DNA of 60,213 bases from Beijerinckiaceae bacterium (GCA_947478405.1 CANJVX010000014.1:1-60213); one strand, 5' to 3'. Positions 1-9,584 are shown, counted from the first letter of the stretch. The notes: generated from the letters alone by a model not told the origin. Translations and numbers: made by a program.

Positions 1-443
1 ACGGTGACTTCGAAATCGCCTAGTTTGCGAATACCCGCAACCAGATCGGTTGATGTCGCATAGGCGCCCGGATGGGCACGAAATTGCGAGCCGGGCCCGT
101 CGGGCGGATCGCCGCGCAGTGCTACAATATGTTTCACACCGGCCTGCGCATAAGCGCGGATGACCTCATCGATCTCATCGCGTGTCGCGCCCACGCAAGT
201 CAGATGTGCAGCCGGTTTCAGGGCGGTTTCTTTCACCAGACGTGCGACAGTGGCATGTGTGCGCTCGCGTGTTGTGCCGCCTGCACCATAAGTCACCGAG
301 ACAAAGGTGGGTTCAAGAGGGGCGAGGCGGTGAATGCTTTCCCACAGATGTGTTTCCATCTCCGCTGATTTGGGCGGAAAGAATTCGAACGAGACATTGA
401 TTTTGTTCTGGCCGTTGCGGCTCGGGCGAAGGTTGGAGTTCAT
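1..443 (-). CDS. metF: 5,10-methylenetetrahydrofolate reductase, N-terminal part (cut by window edge)
   Basis: Reading the minus strand from the ATG at 443 gives 147 codons with no stop; the 3' part lies outside the window. The translation shows the MetF hallmarks SFEFFPPK (near residue 18), VTYGAGGTTRERT, HLTCVGAT and ALRGDPPDGPG, the flavin/folate-binding strands of the TIM barrel. The enzyme reduces methylene-THF to 5-methyl-THF, the methyl donor for methionine synthesis. The start codon overlaps the stop of the upstream regulator gene (TGATG), so the two are surely co-transcribed, and SahR-type control of metF fits the family. Identity is clear from the motifs; only the C-terminal half is unseen. 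Confidence 0.95.
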   Translation of the reverse strand, partial: MNSNLRPSRNGQNKINVSFEFFPPKSAEMETHLWESIHRLAPLEPTFVSVTYGAGGTTRERTHATVARLVKETALKPAAHLTCVGATRDEIDEVIRAYAQAGVKHIVALRGDPPDGPGSQFRAHPGAYATSTDLVAGIRKLGDFEVT

Positions 444-1459
444 CAGGCGACCTCACGATTGCCGCGCGCAATGAGATCGGTCACCACACGGCGGTCGCGT
501 CCCACCCAAAGCGAGACGGTGAGTTGTCCGTCATTCTTGGTGAAGGGCGCGAGATCCCGCCTGTCTTCGACATCAAGTCCACATTCTTGCAACAGCGTGT
601 CAATTTCCTCATGCGCAAAGCCAAGCCGACGGTGGGCCTGCTTTTCGCGCAGGAATTCCAATTCGTGGGGGGCAAAGTCAATGATGACCAGACGTCCACC
701 GGGCCGTAATGTGCGCGCGGCTTCACGCAAGGCGCGGGCAGGGTCATCGAGATAATGCAAGACCTGATGTATGATGACGAGATCATAACCATCATGCTCG
801 ACGGGTAGGGCGTAAATGTCACCCTGGCGCAACTGCGCATTGCGCAGGCCCGCATGTTCAATGCGCGCACGCGCAACATTGAGCATGGCGGGGCTCTGGT
901 CCACGCCTACTGCGCGCTGCGCAAATGGGGCCAGCAATTCGAGCATGCGGCCTGTTCCTGTGCCCAGATCCAGCACGGCATGAAAATGGTTCTTGCCAAT
1001 AATATCGCGCAATGCCGCTTCGACGCGCTCTTCGGGCACATGCAGTGAACGCACGCGATCCCAATCGGCTGCTTGTTCGGCAAAATACCGCGCCGCGTGT
1101 TCGGCGCGGGTGCGGCGCACGTCCAGGAGGCGGACATGGTCATTGGCGAGCACAGCGTCAGCGCGATCAAGGCGGCTCACGACAGCCAGCGCAATTTCGC
1201 CCATGGCACCGCGGTCATTCAGACGGAAAAAAGCCCAAGCGCCTTCTCGGTGGCGCTCGACAAGCCCAGCTTCCGCCAAAAGCTTCAAATGGCGCGAAAC
1301 CCGCGGCTGCGATTGACCAAGAATGGTGACGAGCTCACTCACCGTCAGTTCAGCTTCATTCAGCAGGGCCAACAAGCGAATACGGCTGATCTCACCGGCC
1401 GCTTCCAGCGCGGTGATGAGAGCGAGCGGGGTAACCTGTGTCGGGGCGGACTGGGGCAT
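443..1459 (-). CDS. ArsR-family regulator fused to a SAM methyltransferase domain (SahR-like)
   Basis: 338 aa. Residues about 15-85 form an ArsR-type winged helix (SELVTILGQSQPRVSRHLKLL is the recognition region, followed by a wing around EGAWAFFRL). Residues about 160-270 are a class I methyltransferase fold with motif I DLGTGTGRM near 164. This fusion, directly upstream of metF, is the architecture of alphaproteobacterial SahR, the S-adenosylhomocysteine-responsive repressor of methionine-cycle genes. That function is inferred from architecture, neighbour and the palindromic site just upstream. Whether the methyltransferase domain is catalytic or only senses SAH cannot be told from sequence. 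It ends in a TGATG overlap with metF. Confidence 0.88.
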   Translation of the reverse strand: MPQSAPTQVTPLALITALEAAGEISRIRLLALLNEAELTVSELVTILGQSQPRVSRHLKLLAEAGLVERHREGAWAFFRLNDRGAMGEIALAVVSRLDRADAVLANDHVRLLDVRRTRAEHAARYFAEQAADWDRVRSLHVPEERVEAALRDIIGKNHFHAVLDLGTGTGRMLELLAPFAQRAVGVDQSPAMLNVARARIEHAGLRNAQLRQGDIYALPVEHDGYDLVIIHQVLHYLDDPARALREAARTLRPGGRLVIIDFAPHELEFLREKQAHRRLGFAHEEIDTLLQECGLDVEDRRDLAPFTKNDGQLTVSLWVGRDRRVVTDLIARGNREVA

Positions 1460-1488
1460 GGAATGTCCGGATCGTCGCTGTTTTAAGA

Positions 1489-1506
1489 TATAAAGATATC
1501 TTTATA
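1489..1506. promoter_or_regulatory. Perfect 18-bp palindrome, probable SahR operator
   Basis: TATAAAGATATCTTTATA is its own reverse complement and ends about 30 bp before the ATG (1459) of the ArsR/methyltransferase gene. ArsR dimers bind such A+T-rich inverted repeats, and an AAAGATATCTTT-type core is what I recall for alphaproteobacterial SahR sites. It most likely gives autoregulation of the regulator-metF operon. Confidence 0.75.
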
Positions 1507-1730
1507 CGGTAATGGGGATTGAGGCAAGGATTGCAGCCCTGAGCCGGATGCCTCTTGTGGATGGGTTTGGTGTCTGAAGTCCTGATTCTCCGCGCCGAGG
1601 GTCATATTTTCGCGCGTATTGTGCGTCTTTTCTGAGGTATCGGCTCGGATTCAACGCTTCGTTAATCGTTAAAGCTTCCTAATGGCAGCCGGGACAGACC
1701 TGTCCCGAAATGACTCGTTTTTCATTGACG

Positions 1731-1765
1731 CCCCACGATATCCCATGCTATCCCAAATTATCCCG
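1731..1765 (-). promoter_or_regulatory. MraZ-box array (four TGGG-type repeats at 10-bp spacing)
   Basis: On the plus strand CCCCA (1731), TCCCA (1741), TCCCA (1751) and TCCCG (1761) recur exactly every 10 bp. Read on the minus strand they are CGGGA-N5-TGGGA-N5-TGGGA-N5-TGGGG, the pattern of MraZ operators (TGGGN repeats with 5-bp spacers). They lie 110-144 bp upstream of mraZ and should mark the main dcw promoter region. The rest of the 1460-1874 gap, apart from this array and the SahR palindrome, shows no gene. Confidence 0.85.
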
Positions 1766-1874
1766 TTCGGAGTTCAGGTTTCGGCGTTTCCCGGGTGCCG
1801 CCTTCAGGCGCGTCCAATGAAACGTTTTGTGTCTGCTTCCGGTGGGTTTGTGTGTTTCGCGTTGGATCAGTGTT

Positions 1875-2363
1875 TTGGACCGTTTTGTTTCGCACTTCAC
1901 CAACCGGCTCGATTCCAAGGGCCGTGTTTCGATCCCGGCCACGTTTCGAGCGGTGCTGGTGCGCGACGGATTCGAAGGTCTTTACGTGCATCCCTCGTTG
2001 GACGCGCAAACGGTCGATTGCGGTGGCCATGCGCTGCTGAAAGAGATCGACGGGTTGTTGGACAGGCTCTCGCCTTATTCGGAAGAGCGCGATCTGTTTT
2101 CGACAGCCCTGTTGGGTACGAGCGAAATTCTGAAAGTCGATACGGAGGGCCGTGTCGTTCTGACAGACAGCGTCAAGGCTTACGCAGGGATCACAGCGGA
2201 AGTGACCTTCGTGGGCCAGGGACACAAGTTTCAAATCTGGGAGCCGAGCCGCTTCCGTGCGCATCTGGACGAGGCCAGAAACCGGGTGCGCGACTTGCGG
2301 AAAGAGCTCAGTTCCCGGCACGCGGCAGCGGACCAGCCGCGACCTCGAGGAGCACGGGAATGA
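1875..2363 (+). CDS. mraZ: Transcriptional regulator MraZ
   Basis: 162 aa from a TTG start chosen because the family begins (M)DRFVSxFTNRLDxKGR, which is what follows this codon; the frame stays open upstream to 1827, but that extension has no family resemblance. The two swapped-hairpin AbrB repeats are seen through DSKGRVSIP (about 13-21) and DTEGRVVL (about 90-97). MraZ binds the TGGG repeats upstream and represses its own dcw operon. The C-terminal tail after WEPSRF is basic and Arg-rich. The stop overlaps the rsmH start (ATGA at 2360). Confidence 0.92.
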   Translation: MDRFVSHFTNRLDSKGRVSIPATFRAVLVRDGFEGLYVHPSLDAQTVDCGGHALLKEIDGLLDRLSPYSEERDLFSTALLGTSEILKVDTEGRVVLTDSVKAYAGITAEVTFVGQGHKFQIWEPSRFRAHLDEARNRVRDLRKELSSRHAAADQPRPRGARE

Positions 2364-3397
2364 GGCAGGGCAGCGGCGTTGAGGAATCTCTCGCCGCAGG
2401 CGGACCAGCCCGGCATATTCCCGTGCTTCTGAGAGAGGTTCTAGATGCGCTCGCGATCCGCGAAGGCGGGCTTTATCTCGACGGCACATTTGGCGCTGGC
2501 GGGTATTCGCAAGCTATTCTGCAAACTCCCGGCACACGTGTTCTCGCCTTTGATCGCGATCCGGATGCGATCGCCGCAGGCCAGAACCTCGTTGAGAACT
2601 ACAATGGTCGCCTCATGCTGGCCCATGCGCGTTTTTCAACATGCGCCGAGGTCGCAGCCGAGCGCGGTCTTTCCGATTTTGACGGCATCACCTTCGATAT
2701 CGGCGTCTCTTCCATGCAATTGGATGAGGCGGCGCGCGGCTTTTCCTTCCGTTTTGAAGGTCCGCTCGACATGCGCATGAGCAAGGCGGGGCGCAGCGCG
2801 GCTGAGATCGTCAATGGAGCCTCTGAAGAAGAGATCGCCGATATTCTTTATCATTATGGCGAAGAGCGCGCCTCGCGCCGCATTGCCCGCGCGATTGTCT
2901 ATGACCGCGAAACGACACCTTTCACCACCACCAAACAATTGGCTGATCTCATCGGCCGCATCATTCCTGGTCGACCGCAGGATATTCATCCCGCCACGCG
3001 ATCCTTTCAGGGCCTGCGCATTGCGGTGAATGACGAGCTGGGCGAATTGGTGAAGGCTTTGGCTGCCTCTGAGGCCATTTTGGCCGAAGGCGGGCGACTG
3101 GCTTTGGTCAGTTTCCATTCGCTCGAAGATCGCATCGTGAAACAATTCTTTGCGCTGCGCTCAAGCCGGGGCCGTGCGCCCTCGCGCCTTCTGCCCGGCG
3201 AGCCTGTGCCGCCGGCCGCCACATTCACGCTTGTTGGCAAACAGCCTGTCGCAGCAGGTGCTCAAGAAACGCATACCAATCCGCGCGCACGTTCTGCACG
3301 CCTGCGGGCCGGCATCCGCAATAATGTTGCGCCGCTTGGCATTGATCCTTCGCTCGCATCTCTTGCGAGCCTTCCTGTATACGGCAAGGGGCGCTGA
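2360..3397 (+). CDS. rsmH: 16S rRNA (cytosine-1402-N4)-methyltransferase RsmH
   Basis: 345 aa. HIPVLLREVLDAL near the N-terminus, SAM-binding GTFGAGGYSQAIL (about 43-55), FDIGVSSMQLDEAARGFSF, and LVSFHSLEDRIVKQFF in the C-terminal third are diagnostic for RsmH (MraW). It methylates C1402 in the ribosomal P site. The start is the ATG overlapping the mraZ stop; the frame is open far upstream, over mraZ in another frame, but that stretch is not RsmH. ftsL follows after 1 bp. Confidence 0.96.
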   Translation: MRQGSGVEESLAAGGPARHIPVLLREVLDALAIREGGLYLDGTFGAGGYSQAILQTPGTRVLAFDRDPDAIAAGQNLVENYNGRLMLAHARFSTCAEVAAERGLSDFDGITFDIGVSSMQLDEAARGFSFRFEGPLDMRMSKAGRSAAEIVNGASEEEIADILYHYGEERASRRIARAIVYDRETTPFTTTKQLADLIGRIIPGRPQDIHPATRSFQGLRIAVNDELGELVKALAASEAILAEGGRLALVSFHSLEDRIVKQFFALRSSRGRAPSRLLPGEPVPPAATFTLVGKQPVAAGAQETHTNPRARSARLRAGIRNNVAPLGIDPSLASLASLPVYGKGR

Positions 3398-3398
3398 C

Positions 3399-3794
3399 AT
3401 GTTGCGCTATTTGAATGTTCTCGCCATTGGCGCTCTGGTCGGCTCCGCTGTCTATGCCTATTCGATCAAATACGAGACGATCCTGTTCTCTGAGCAGATC
3501 GTAAAAATACAGCATCAGATCAGTGCCGAGCAGAACAAGATCAGTGTGCTGCGCGCGGAATGGTCTTATTTGATGCGCCCCGAGCGCTTGCAGACTTTGG
3601 CCGACCGCCATCTCGATGTACAGCAGATCGTTCATAGCCAGATCCTCTTGTCGCCTCATGACATTCCCGACCAGCCGCCGAAGATTGATGCGATCGGTCG
3701 CAAGCTGGAAGCATTAGGCTTGAGTGACTTGGGTGATGCACCGCGCGATGAGAAAAAGCCGACGGGCAAAGTATCAATGAGGCCGGCCCGATGA
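3399..3794 (+). CDS. ftsL: Cell division protein FtsL
   Basis: 131 aa, starting MLRYLNVLAIGALVGSAVYA. It is a short bitopic protein: a single membrane segment at about residues 4-24, then a leucine-zipper-like helix (SEQIVKIQHQISAEQNKISVLRAEW), the FtsL signature, with the conserved LMRPERLQTLADRHL motif. FtsL links FtsB and FtsQ to the FtsW/FtsI synthase at the septum. Sequence conservation in this family is low, so position between rsmH and ftsI counts as much as motifs. The frame is open upstream inside rsmH; the start was chosen at the ATG before the membrane helix. It overlaps ftsI by ATGA. Confidence 0.88.
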   Translation: MLRYLNVLAIGALVGSAVYAYSIKYETILFSEQIVKIQHQISAEQNKISVLRAEWSYLMRPERLQTLADRHLDVQQIVHSQILLSPHDIPDQPPKIDAIGRKLEALGLSDLGDAPRDEKKPTGKVSMRPAR

Positions 3795-5596
3795 CAAAGA
3801 TTGATCCTATCCAAAATCATCCTGGCCCTAAGATCCATATGATTGAACCGGATTTCCAGCCAGCCGCACCTAAAGGGGGCGGCTTCATGCGTTTGCTCTC
3901 CAATCTCATGCGCACGCGCATTGACAAGAGCACGCATCGTATCCGGCTCGTCGCATTTGGCTTTGTCGCACTCTATTGCGTGATAGGCGGCAAGCTCGTC
4001 TATCTGGGCATGAAGCCCGAGCCGCAAACCCTACGCCGAGCCGCCTCTGAAGCGGTCTCTGCAGCGCGCCCCGATATTCTGGACCGCAATGGTGACGTCA
4101 TGGCGGCGGACGTGAAAACCATGTCAATCTCCGCGGACCCGCGCCGCATCATCGACAAGGACGAGGCGGTGGAACTGCTGACCGCTGTTTTGCCGGGGCT
4201 CAATGCTAATGAACTGCGTGAACGACTGGGTTCGCGCAAAGCCTTTATCTGGATCAAGCGCGGTGTCACCCCAACTGAACAGCAAGAAGTGTTTCGCCTT
4301 GGTCTGCCGGGCATTAAAACCCTACCGGAAAATAAGCGCATCTATCCGAATGGCCCGATTGCCGCTCATGTGCTTGGTGCCGCCAACGTTGACAATCAAG
4401 GCATCGCGGGCATTGAAAAATACATCGACAATCAAGGCTTGGGCGATCTGAAGGGCGCAGGCTTCAATCTCACGGCTGACGATCTGAAGCCCGTTCAACT
4501 TTCCATCGATATTAAGGTCACGCATGCTTTACGTGATGAGCTTGTGAAGGGCATCGAAAAGTTCAAAGCCAATGCTGGTGCTGCCGCCATTATGGACGTC
4601 AACACGGGTGAGATAATTGCGCTTGCCTCCTATCCCGATTTCGATCCCAATATTCCCACCGATGCACTTGATCCCAATCGCATGAACCGCATGTCAGTTG
4701 GCGTCTATGAAATGGGCTCGACCTTCAAGGCGTTGACATTGGCAATGGGTCTGGAGAGCGGTAAATATAATATGCGCTCCTCTCTCGACGCGCGCGGCGG
4801 TTTGCGCTACGGGCGCCACAAGATTGGTGATTATCATCCTCAAAATCGTTTCCTGACCTATCCGGAAGTGTTCACCTTTTCCTCCAATATCGCCACCGCC
4901 AAAATTGCGATGGGTGTTGGCATTGAGGGGCATAAGGCTTTCTTGCGTAAAATGGGCCAGCTCGACCGGATGCGCACCGAATTGCCAGAAAGTGCCGAGC
5001 CTATGGTGCCCAAGCGCTGGAGCGAACTCAGCACCATGACCATTGCTTTTGGCCACGGCCTCGCTGTTGCCCCATTGCAAGCCATGATGGCGGTCGCTGC
5101 ATTATCCAACGGGGGCTATCTGGTGACGCCCACTTTTCTGAAGCGCAGCGAAGACGATGCAAAGAAGGATGCCCCGCGCGTGATCCGGCCCGAAACCAGC
5201 GAAGCCATGCGCTATCTGATGCGCCTCAATGCTGAGGTTGGCTCGGCTAAAAACGTGGATATCAAAGGCTATTATGCTGGTGGGAAGACGGGCACGGCGA
5301 ACAAGGCTATCAATGGTCATTATTCGCAAGATCGCGTGTTCACCACATTCACCGCGATCTTCCCAGCCGATAAGCCCAAATATCTCTATCTCACCGTGAT
5401 GGATGAGCCCCAACCTTTGCCAGAAACCCACGGCTATCGCACCGCTGCCTGGAATGCAGGCTCTGTGACGGGAAAAGTTATTGAACGCACAGGTCCGCTT
5501 ATGGGTGCGCCGCCGCGCCTTGAGCCGCCCCAACAGCCGTTCCCGCTCCTCGCGCGCGCAGGCTTCAATGTCGCGAACGGGAGTACGTCCCGCTGA
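3791..5596 (+). CDS. ftsI: Septal peptidoglycan transpeptidase FtsI (PBP3)
   Basis: 601 aa, class B penicillin-binding protein. A short cytoplasmic N-terminus precedes one membrane helix (about 52-73). The dimerisation domain follows with RPDILDRNGDVMA. The transpeptidase domain has S310-T-F-K (catalytic serine), S364-S-N and K499-TGT, all three active-site motifs intact. It cross-links septal peptidoglycan with FtsW. Translationally coupled at both ends (ATGA with ftsL, TGATG with murE). Confidence 0.96.
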   Translation: MTKIDPIQNHPGPKIHMIEPDFQPAAPKGGGFMRLLSNLMRTRIDKSTHRIRLVAFGFVALYCVIGGKLVYLGMKPEPQTLRRAASEAVSAARPDILDRNGDVMAADVKTMSISADPRRIIDKDEAVELLTAVLPGLNANELRERLGSRKAFIWIKRGVTPTEQQEVFRLGLPGIKTLPENKRIYPNGPIAAHVLGAANVDNQGIAGIEKYIDNQGLGDLKGAGFNLTADDLKPVQLSIDIKVTHALRDELVKGIEKFKANAGAAAIMDVNTGEIIALASYPDFDPNIPTDALDPNRMNRMSVGVYEMGSTFKALTLAMGLESGKYNMRSSLDARGGLRYGRHKIGDYHPQNRFLTYPEVFTFSSNIATAKIAMGVGIEGHKAFLRKMGQLDRMRTELPESAEPMVPKRWSELSTMTIAFGHGLAVAPLQAMMAVAALSNGGYLVTPTFLKRSEDDAKKDAPRVIRPETSEAMRYLMRLNAEVGSAKNVDIKGYYAGGKTGTANKAINGHYSQDRVFTTFTAIFPADKPKYLYLTVMDEPQPLPETHGYRTAAWNAGSVTGKVIERTGPLMGAPPRLEPPQQPFPLLARAGFNVANGSTSR

Positions 5597-7056
5597 TGAC
5601 ACTCGCGCAACTTCTTTCCGCTTTGAAAGTCCCGGCTGAACATTGGCCTGTGGGCGCTGCTGATTGTGTGATCAGCGGCGTCACTGCGGATAGTCGCGCC
5701 GTATCGAAGGGCGATCTTTTCATCGCTGTAACAGGCGCGCGTGCCGATGGCATGCTCTTTGCCGAAATCGCAGTTGAAAAGGGCGCTGTTGCTGTGTTTG
5801 GCGAGCGCGTGCCCGATGCGCCGCTTCAGGCATTTTTTTGCAAAGTGGCTGATGCGCGCGCGGCCCTCACTGCCGCAGCAGCGCTGGCCTATCCGCGCCA
5901 ACCCGCCACCATTGCCGCAGTCACAGGCACGAGCGGCAAGACGTCGGTCGCCGCTTTTACACGCCAGATCTGGGCGACCCTGGGCCATCAGGCGGCAGCT
6001 CTTGGAACGACAGGCCTTGTGAAGCCCACGGGCGCAACTTACGGCTCGCTCACAACACCAGATCCCGTCACGCTTCATCGCACATTGGATGCATTGGCCG
6101 CCGAAGGTGTCACGCATCTGGCGATGGAAGCCTCCTCGCATGGTCTCGACCAGCGCCGCCTTGATGGAGTGCGTCTGAGCGTTGCAGGTTTCACCAACCT
6201 GTCACGCGATCATCTTGATTATCACCCGACGATTGAAGCCTATCTTGCTGCCAAAATGCGTCTGTTCGATACGCTTTTGCAGCCGGGCCAGAGCGCTGTT
6301 CTCAATGCCGATTGCGATGTGGCGGAACATGTTGCTGCAGTGATCGCAAGGCGGGGTTTGAAATTGTTCACGGTTGGTGGGAAGGGCTCAGATATCACCC
6401 TTGTCTCCTTGCAGGCGTTGCCGGATGGCAATCGCCTTATGGTGGCGCATGCCGGACAATCTTATGATCTGCACTTGCCTTTGGCGGGTGACTTCATGGT
6501 CTCCAATGCGCTTGTGGCCGCAGGCCTGTGCATTGCCTCCGGTGCAGATGCCTCAAAAGTCTTTGGGGCGCTAAAACATTTGTCAGGTGCTCCAGGTCGC
6601 CTAGAGCGTGTGGGTGAAAAAAATGGCGCGCCTATTTTCGTGGATTATGCGCATAAGCCTGACGCGCTCGACAAAGTGCTCGCCACCTTACGCCCATTGG
6701 CAAGCGAGCGGCTTATCCTTGTCTTTGGGTGTGGTGGTGATCGCGATCAAGGCAAACGCGCCATCATGGGTGAGATTGCAGCTGCGCATGCCGATGTCGT
6801 GATCGTCACAGATGATAATCCGCGCTCAGAAGATCCCGCCAAAATCCGTGCTGCCATTCTGGCGCAGGCCAAAAGCGCGCTGGAAATGGGTGATCGCGCA
6901 GCGGCCATTCGTCACGGTGTCTCGCTGTTGCAGGCTGGTGATGTGCTGGTGGTTGCTGGCAAGGGACATGAAACGGGCCAGATCGTCGGGACCACAACGC
7001 TTCCTTTTTCGGATCATGAAGCCGTGCGCGCGGCCTTGGCGGAGTGTGCAGCATGA
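5596..7056 (+). CDS. murE: UDP-MurNAc-L-Ala-D-Glu:meso-diaminopimelate ligase
   Basis: 486 aa. The Mur-ligase P-loop GTSGKTS lies at 111-117 (Lys115). Residues 407-410 are DNPR, the motif that selects meso-diaminopimelate rather than lysine, so the peptidoglycan should be the Gram-negative A1-gamma type. MEASSHGLDQRRLDG and FTNLSRDHLDYHPT, with the lysine that becomes carbamylated nearby, are further family blocks. Start coupled to ftsI, end coupled to murF. Confidence 0.96.
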   Translation: MTLAQLLSALKVPAEHWPVGAADCVISGVTADSRAVSKGDLFIAVTGARADGMLFAEIAVEKGAVAVFGERVPDAPLQAFFCKVADARAALTAAAALAYPRQPATIAAVTGTSGKTSVAAFTRQIWATLGHQAAALGTTGLVKPTGATYGSLTTPDPVTLHRTLDALAAEGVTHLAMEASSHGLDQRRLDGVRLSVAGFTNLSRDHLDYHPTIEAYLAAKMRLFDTLLQPGQSAVLNADCDVAEHVAAVIARRGLKLFTVGGKGSDITLVSLQALPDGNRLMVAHAGQSYDLHLPLAGDFMVSNALVAAGLCIASGADASKVFGALKHLSGAPGRLERVGEKNGAPIFVDYAHKPDALDKVLATLRPLASERLILVFGCGGDRDQGKRAIMGEIAAAHADVVIVTDDNPRSEDPAKIRAAILAQAKSALEMGDRAAAIRHGVSLLQAGDVLVVAGKGHETGQIVGTTTLPFSDHEAVRAALAECAA

Positions 7057-8498
7057 GCGAGCCCGCAAATAATCTTCCGCTCTGGTCGGGCCTTGAACTG
7101 GTTGCGGCCATGAGTGCGCGTGTGCTGGGGCCTCGTGTACCCGCCGTACATGGTATTTCGATTGATACGCGCACATTGCAACTGGGTGATTTGTTCTTCG
7201 CTATTCGTGGGGATGCAAATGATGGCCACGCCTTTGTCGAAAAAGCATTCGAAAAGGGCGCGGCCGCTGCTGTTGTTGATGAAGCTCACGCTGATACGCT
7301 GCGGGGCCTTGGCACGCTATACGTCGTACACGATGTGCTGCGTGCGATGGAAGATCTCGGCCGGGCCGGGCGTCGCCGCATGACAGGTATGGTTGTCGCC
7401 ATCACCGGGTCTGTAGGTAAAACCAGCACGAAGGAAATGCTGAAAGACGTCGTTTCCTCCTTCGGCAAGACGCATGCGTCTGTTGCATCTTACAACAATC
7501 ATTGGGGCGTACCACTTACCCTCGCTCGCATGCCGCCGGATACCGCTTTCGGCATTCTCGAGATAGGTATGAACCATGCCAATGAAATTCGCCCACTAAC
7601 CCAGATGGTGCGTCCGCATGTTGCTGTCATTACGGCGATTGCGCCAGTCCATTTGGAAAATCTTGGTACAATGGACGCTATCGCCGATGCGAAGGCTGAA
7701 ATTTTTGATGGGTTGGAGAACGGCGGTATTGCCATCATTCCGCGTGATACGCCCCATTACATGCGGCTCGACAATGGCGCACGCAATTCAAGTGCTGGCG
7801 GCATTTTGAGCTTTGGCGAAACGCAGGGCGCAGATGCGCGCATGATCTCGTTTGACGCGCAAGCCGCGGGCTCTCTGGTGAAAGCCGATATAATGGGCGA
7901 GGCAATTACCTACTTGCTGGGCGCACCGGGGCGTCATCTGGCGCAAAATGCGCTCGCCATTCTACTCGCAGCGCGCGCAGTTGGTGTTGATGTGACCTCA
8001 GCTGCGAAAGAGCTGGCGCACGCCACCGCGCCACAGGGTCGCGGACAGCAGATCACGCTGGAGATTGGCGGCGCGCCTGCCACGCTGATCGATGAAAGTT
8101 ATAATGCCAATCCAGTGTCCATGCGCGCCGCGCTGACATTACTCGCTGATGCGCCTATGCCTGCTATTTTTGGTCGCCGCATGGCCATGCTCGGCGATAT
8201 GCTGGAGCTAGGCACTGATGAAATGAAATTCCACGCCGAGCTTGCGCATGTGATCGCTGAACTGCCGATCGACCTTGTGCATACGGTCGGTCCGCGCATG
8301 CGCGCTTTGCATGATGCATTGCCCACAGGCAAATGCGGATTGCATGGCGCAACAGCCACAGAGATTTGCGATCAATTGGTAGATCAGGTCGTGGCAGGTG
8401 ATGTCGTGATGATCAAAGGTTCAAACGGGAGCCGGATGGGCTCTATCGTGCAGGCGCTGAAAGCGCGTCACACGCAACAAGACAAGGTTGAAGGGTAA
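7053..8498 (+). CDS. murF: UDP-MurNAc-tripeptide:D-Ala-D-Ala ligase
   Basis: 481 aa from the ATG overlapping the murE stop (an in-frame GTG at 7044 is less likely). N-terminal ISIDTRTLQLGDLFFAI is the MurE/MurF-type substrate-binding domain; GSVGKTSTKEML is the ATP P-loop; YNNHWGVPLTLARM and IDESYNANPVSMRAAL are typical of MurF. It adds D-Ala-D-Ala to complete the UDP-MurNAc-pentapeptide used by MraY, encoded 3 bp downstream. Confidence 0.96.
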   Translation: MSEPANNLPLWSGLELVAAMSARVLGPRVPAVHGISIDTRTLQLGDLFFAIRGDANDGHAFVEKAFEKGAAAAVVDEAHADTLRGLGTLYVVHDVLRAMEDLGRAGRRRMTGMVVAITGSVGKTSTKEMLKDVVSSFGKTHASVASYNNHWGVPLTLARMPPDTAFGILEIGMNHANEIRPLTQMVRPHVAVITAIAPVHLENLGTMDAIADAKAEIFDGLENGGIAIIPRDTPHYMRLDNGARNSSAGGILSFGETQGADARMISFDAQAAGSLVKADIMGEAITYLLGAPGRHLAQNALAILLAARAVGVDVTSAAKELAHATAPQGRGQQITLEIGGAPATLIDESYNANPVSMRAALTLLADAPMPAIFGRRMAMLGDMLELGTDEMKFHAELAHVIAELPIDLVHTVGPRMRALHDALPTGKCGLHGATATEICDQLVDQVVAGDVVMIKGSNGSRMGSIVQALKARHTQQDKVEG

Positions 8499-8501
8499 TC
8501 C

Positions 8502-9584
8502 ATGCTTTTCTGGCTGTCGGATTTTTCGAGCTGGTTCACGCCACTGAACGTGTTCCGCTACATTACGGTACGCACGGGTGGTGCGGCAGCAACAGCGCTG
8601 TTGTTTGTCTTCTTTTTTGGTCCGCGCATCATTGCCGCTCTGCGCCTGAAGCAAGGCAAGGGCCAGCCGATTCGTACCGATGGCCCGCAATCGCATCTCC
8701 TGACCAAAAAGGGCACGCCGACGATGGGCGGGCTCATGATCCTTTCAGGGTTGATTGTCTCGACTTTGCTTTGGGCAAATCTGAAAAATCATTTCGTCTG
8801 GGTCGTGCTGCTGGTGACAGCCGGTTTCGGCCTCATCGGCTTTTATGACGATTACCTCAAGGTAACAAAGCAATCACACGATGGATTTTCAGGCCGCATG
8901 CGGCTGGCTTGCGAAGCCTTCATTGCTTTCATAGCCTGCTTCATCATGATGCGCTTTGGCACGCCAGCCACCACGGGCTTGTCCATTCCGCTGGTCAACG
9001 GCTATGTGCTCGATCTGGGCTGGTTGTTCCTGATTTTTGCCCCCTTTGTCATCGTTGCCTCGGGCAATGCGGTGAATCTCACCGATGGTCTCGATGGTCT
9101 GGCCATTGTGCCGTCCATGATTGCAGCCGGCACATTTGCCATCATCGCTTGGGTTGCAGGCAATGCGATTTTCGCAACTTATCTTGGCATTAATTTTGTG
9201 CCTGGTTCGGGTGAGCTCGCGGTCATTTGTGGCGCTTTGATCGGAGCGGGCCTCGGCTTTCTCTGGTTCAATGCGCCGCCCGCACAAATTTTCATGGGCG
9301 ACACGGGTTCGCTGGCGTTGGGTGGTCTCATCGGCACAGTGGCGGTCGCGGTGAAGCACGAGGTCGTGCTGATCATTGTGGGTGGTCTCTTCGTGGTCGA
9401 GGCCTTGTCGGTCATTGTACAGGTTGTCTCTTTTAAACTCACCGGCAAGCGCGTGTTTCGCATGGCGCCCATTCATCACCATTTCGAGCAGCTCGGCTGG
9501 TCGGAGCCGCAGATCGTGGTCCGTTTCTGGATCATTGCTTTCGTGCTGGCACTGATCGGTTTAGCCACTCTGAAACTGCGCTAA
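8502..9584 (+). CDS. mraY: Phospho-MurNAc-pentapeptide translocase
   Basis: 360 aa, polytopic, about ten membrane segments. Active-site motifs: FYDDYLKV with the paired aspartates, [22 protein letters not shown], and [11 protein letters not shown] near the C-terminus (the HHH motif). It transfers phospho-MurNAc-pentapeptide to undecaprenyl phosphate, giving lipid I. In most alphaproteobacteria murD comes next; here ftsW follows after 14 bp. Confidence 0.97.
   Translation: MLFWLSDFSSWFTPLNVFRYITVRTGGAAATALLFVFFFGPRIIAALRLKQGKGQPIRTDGPQSHLLTKKGTPTMGGLMILSGLIVSTLLWANLKNHFVWVVLLVTAGFGLIGFYDDYLKVTKQSHDGFSGRMRLACEAFIAFIACFIMMRFGTPATTGLSIPLVNGYVLDLGWLFLIFAPFVIVASGNAVNLTDGLDGLAIVPSMIAAGTFAIIAWVAGNAIFATYLGINFVPGSGELAVICGALIGAGLGFLWFNAPPAQIFMGDTGSLALGGLIGTVAVAVKHEVVLIIVGGLFVVEALSVIVQVVSFKLTGKRVFRMAPIHHHFEQLGWSEPQIVVRFWIIAFVLALIGLATLKLR

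Noticed and set aside
1758-2489. Minus-strand frame of 243 codons over mraZ and rsmH
   Set aside because: Composition follows the codon phase of the real plus-strand genes; no domain, and it would bury two well-supported genes.
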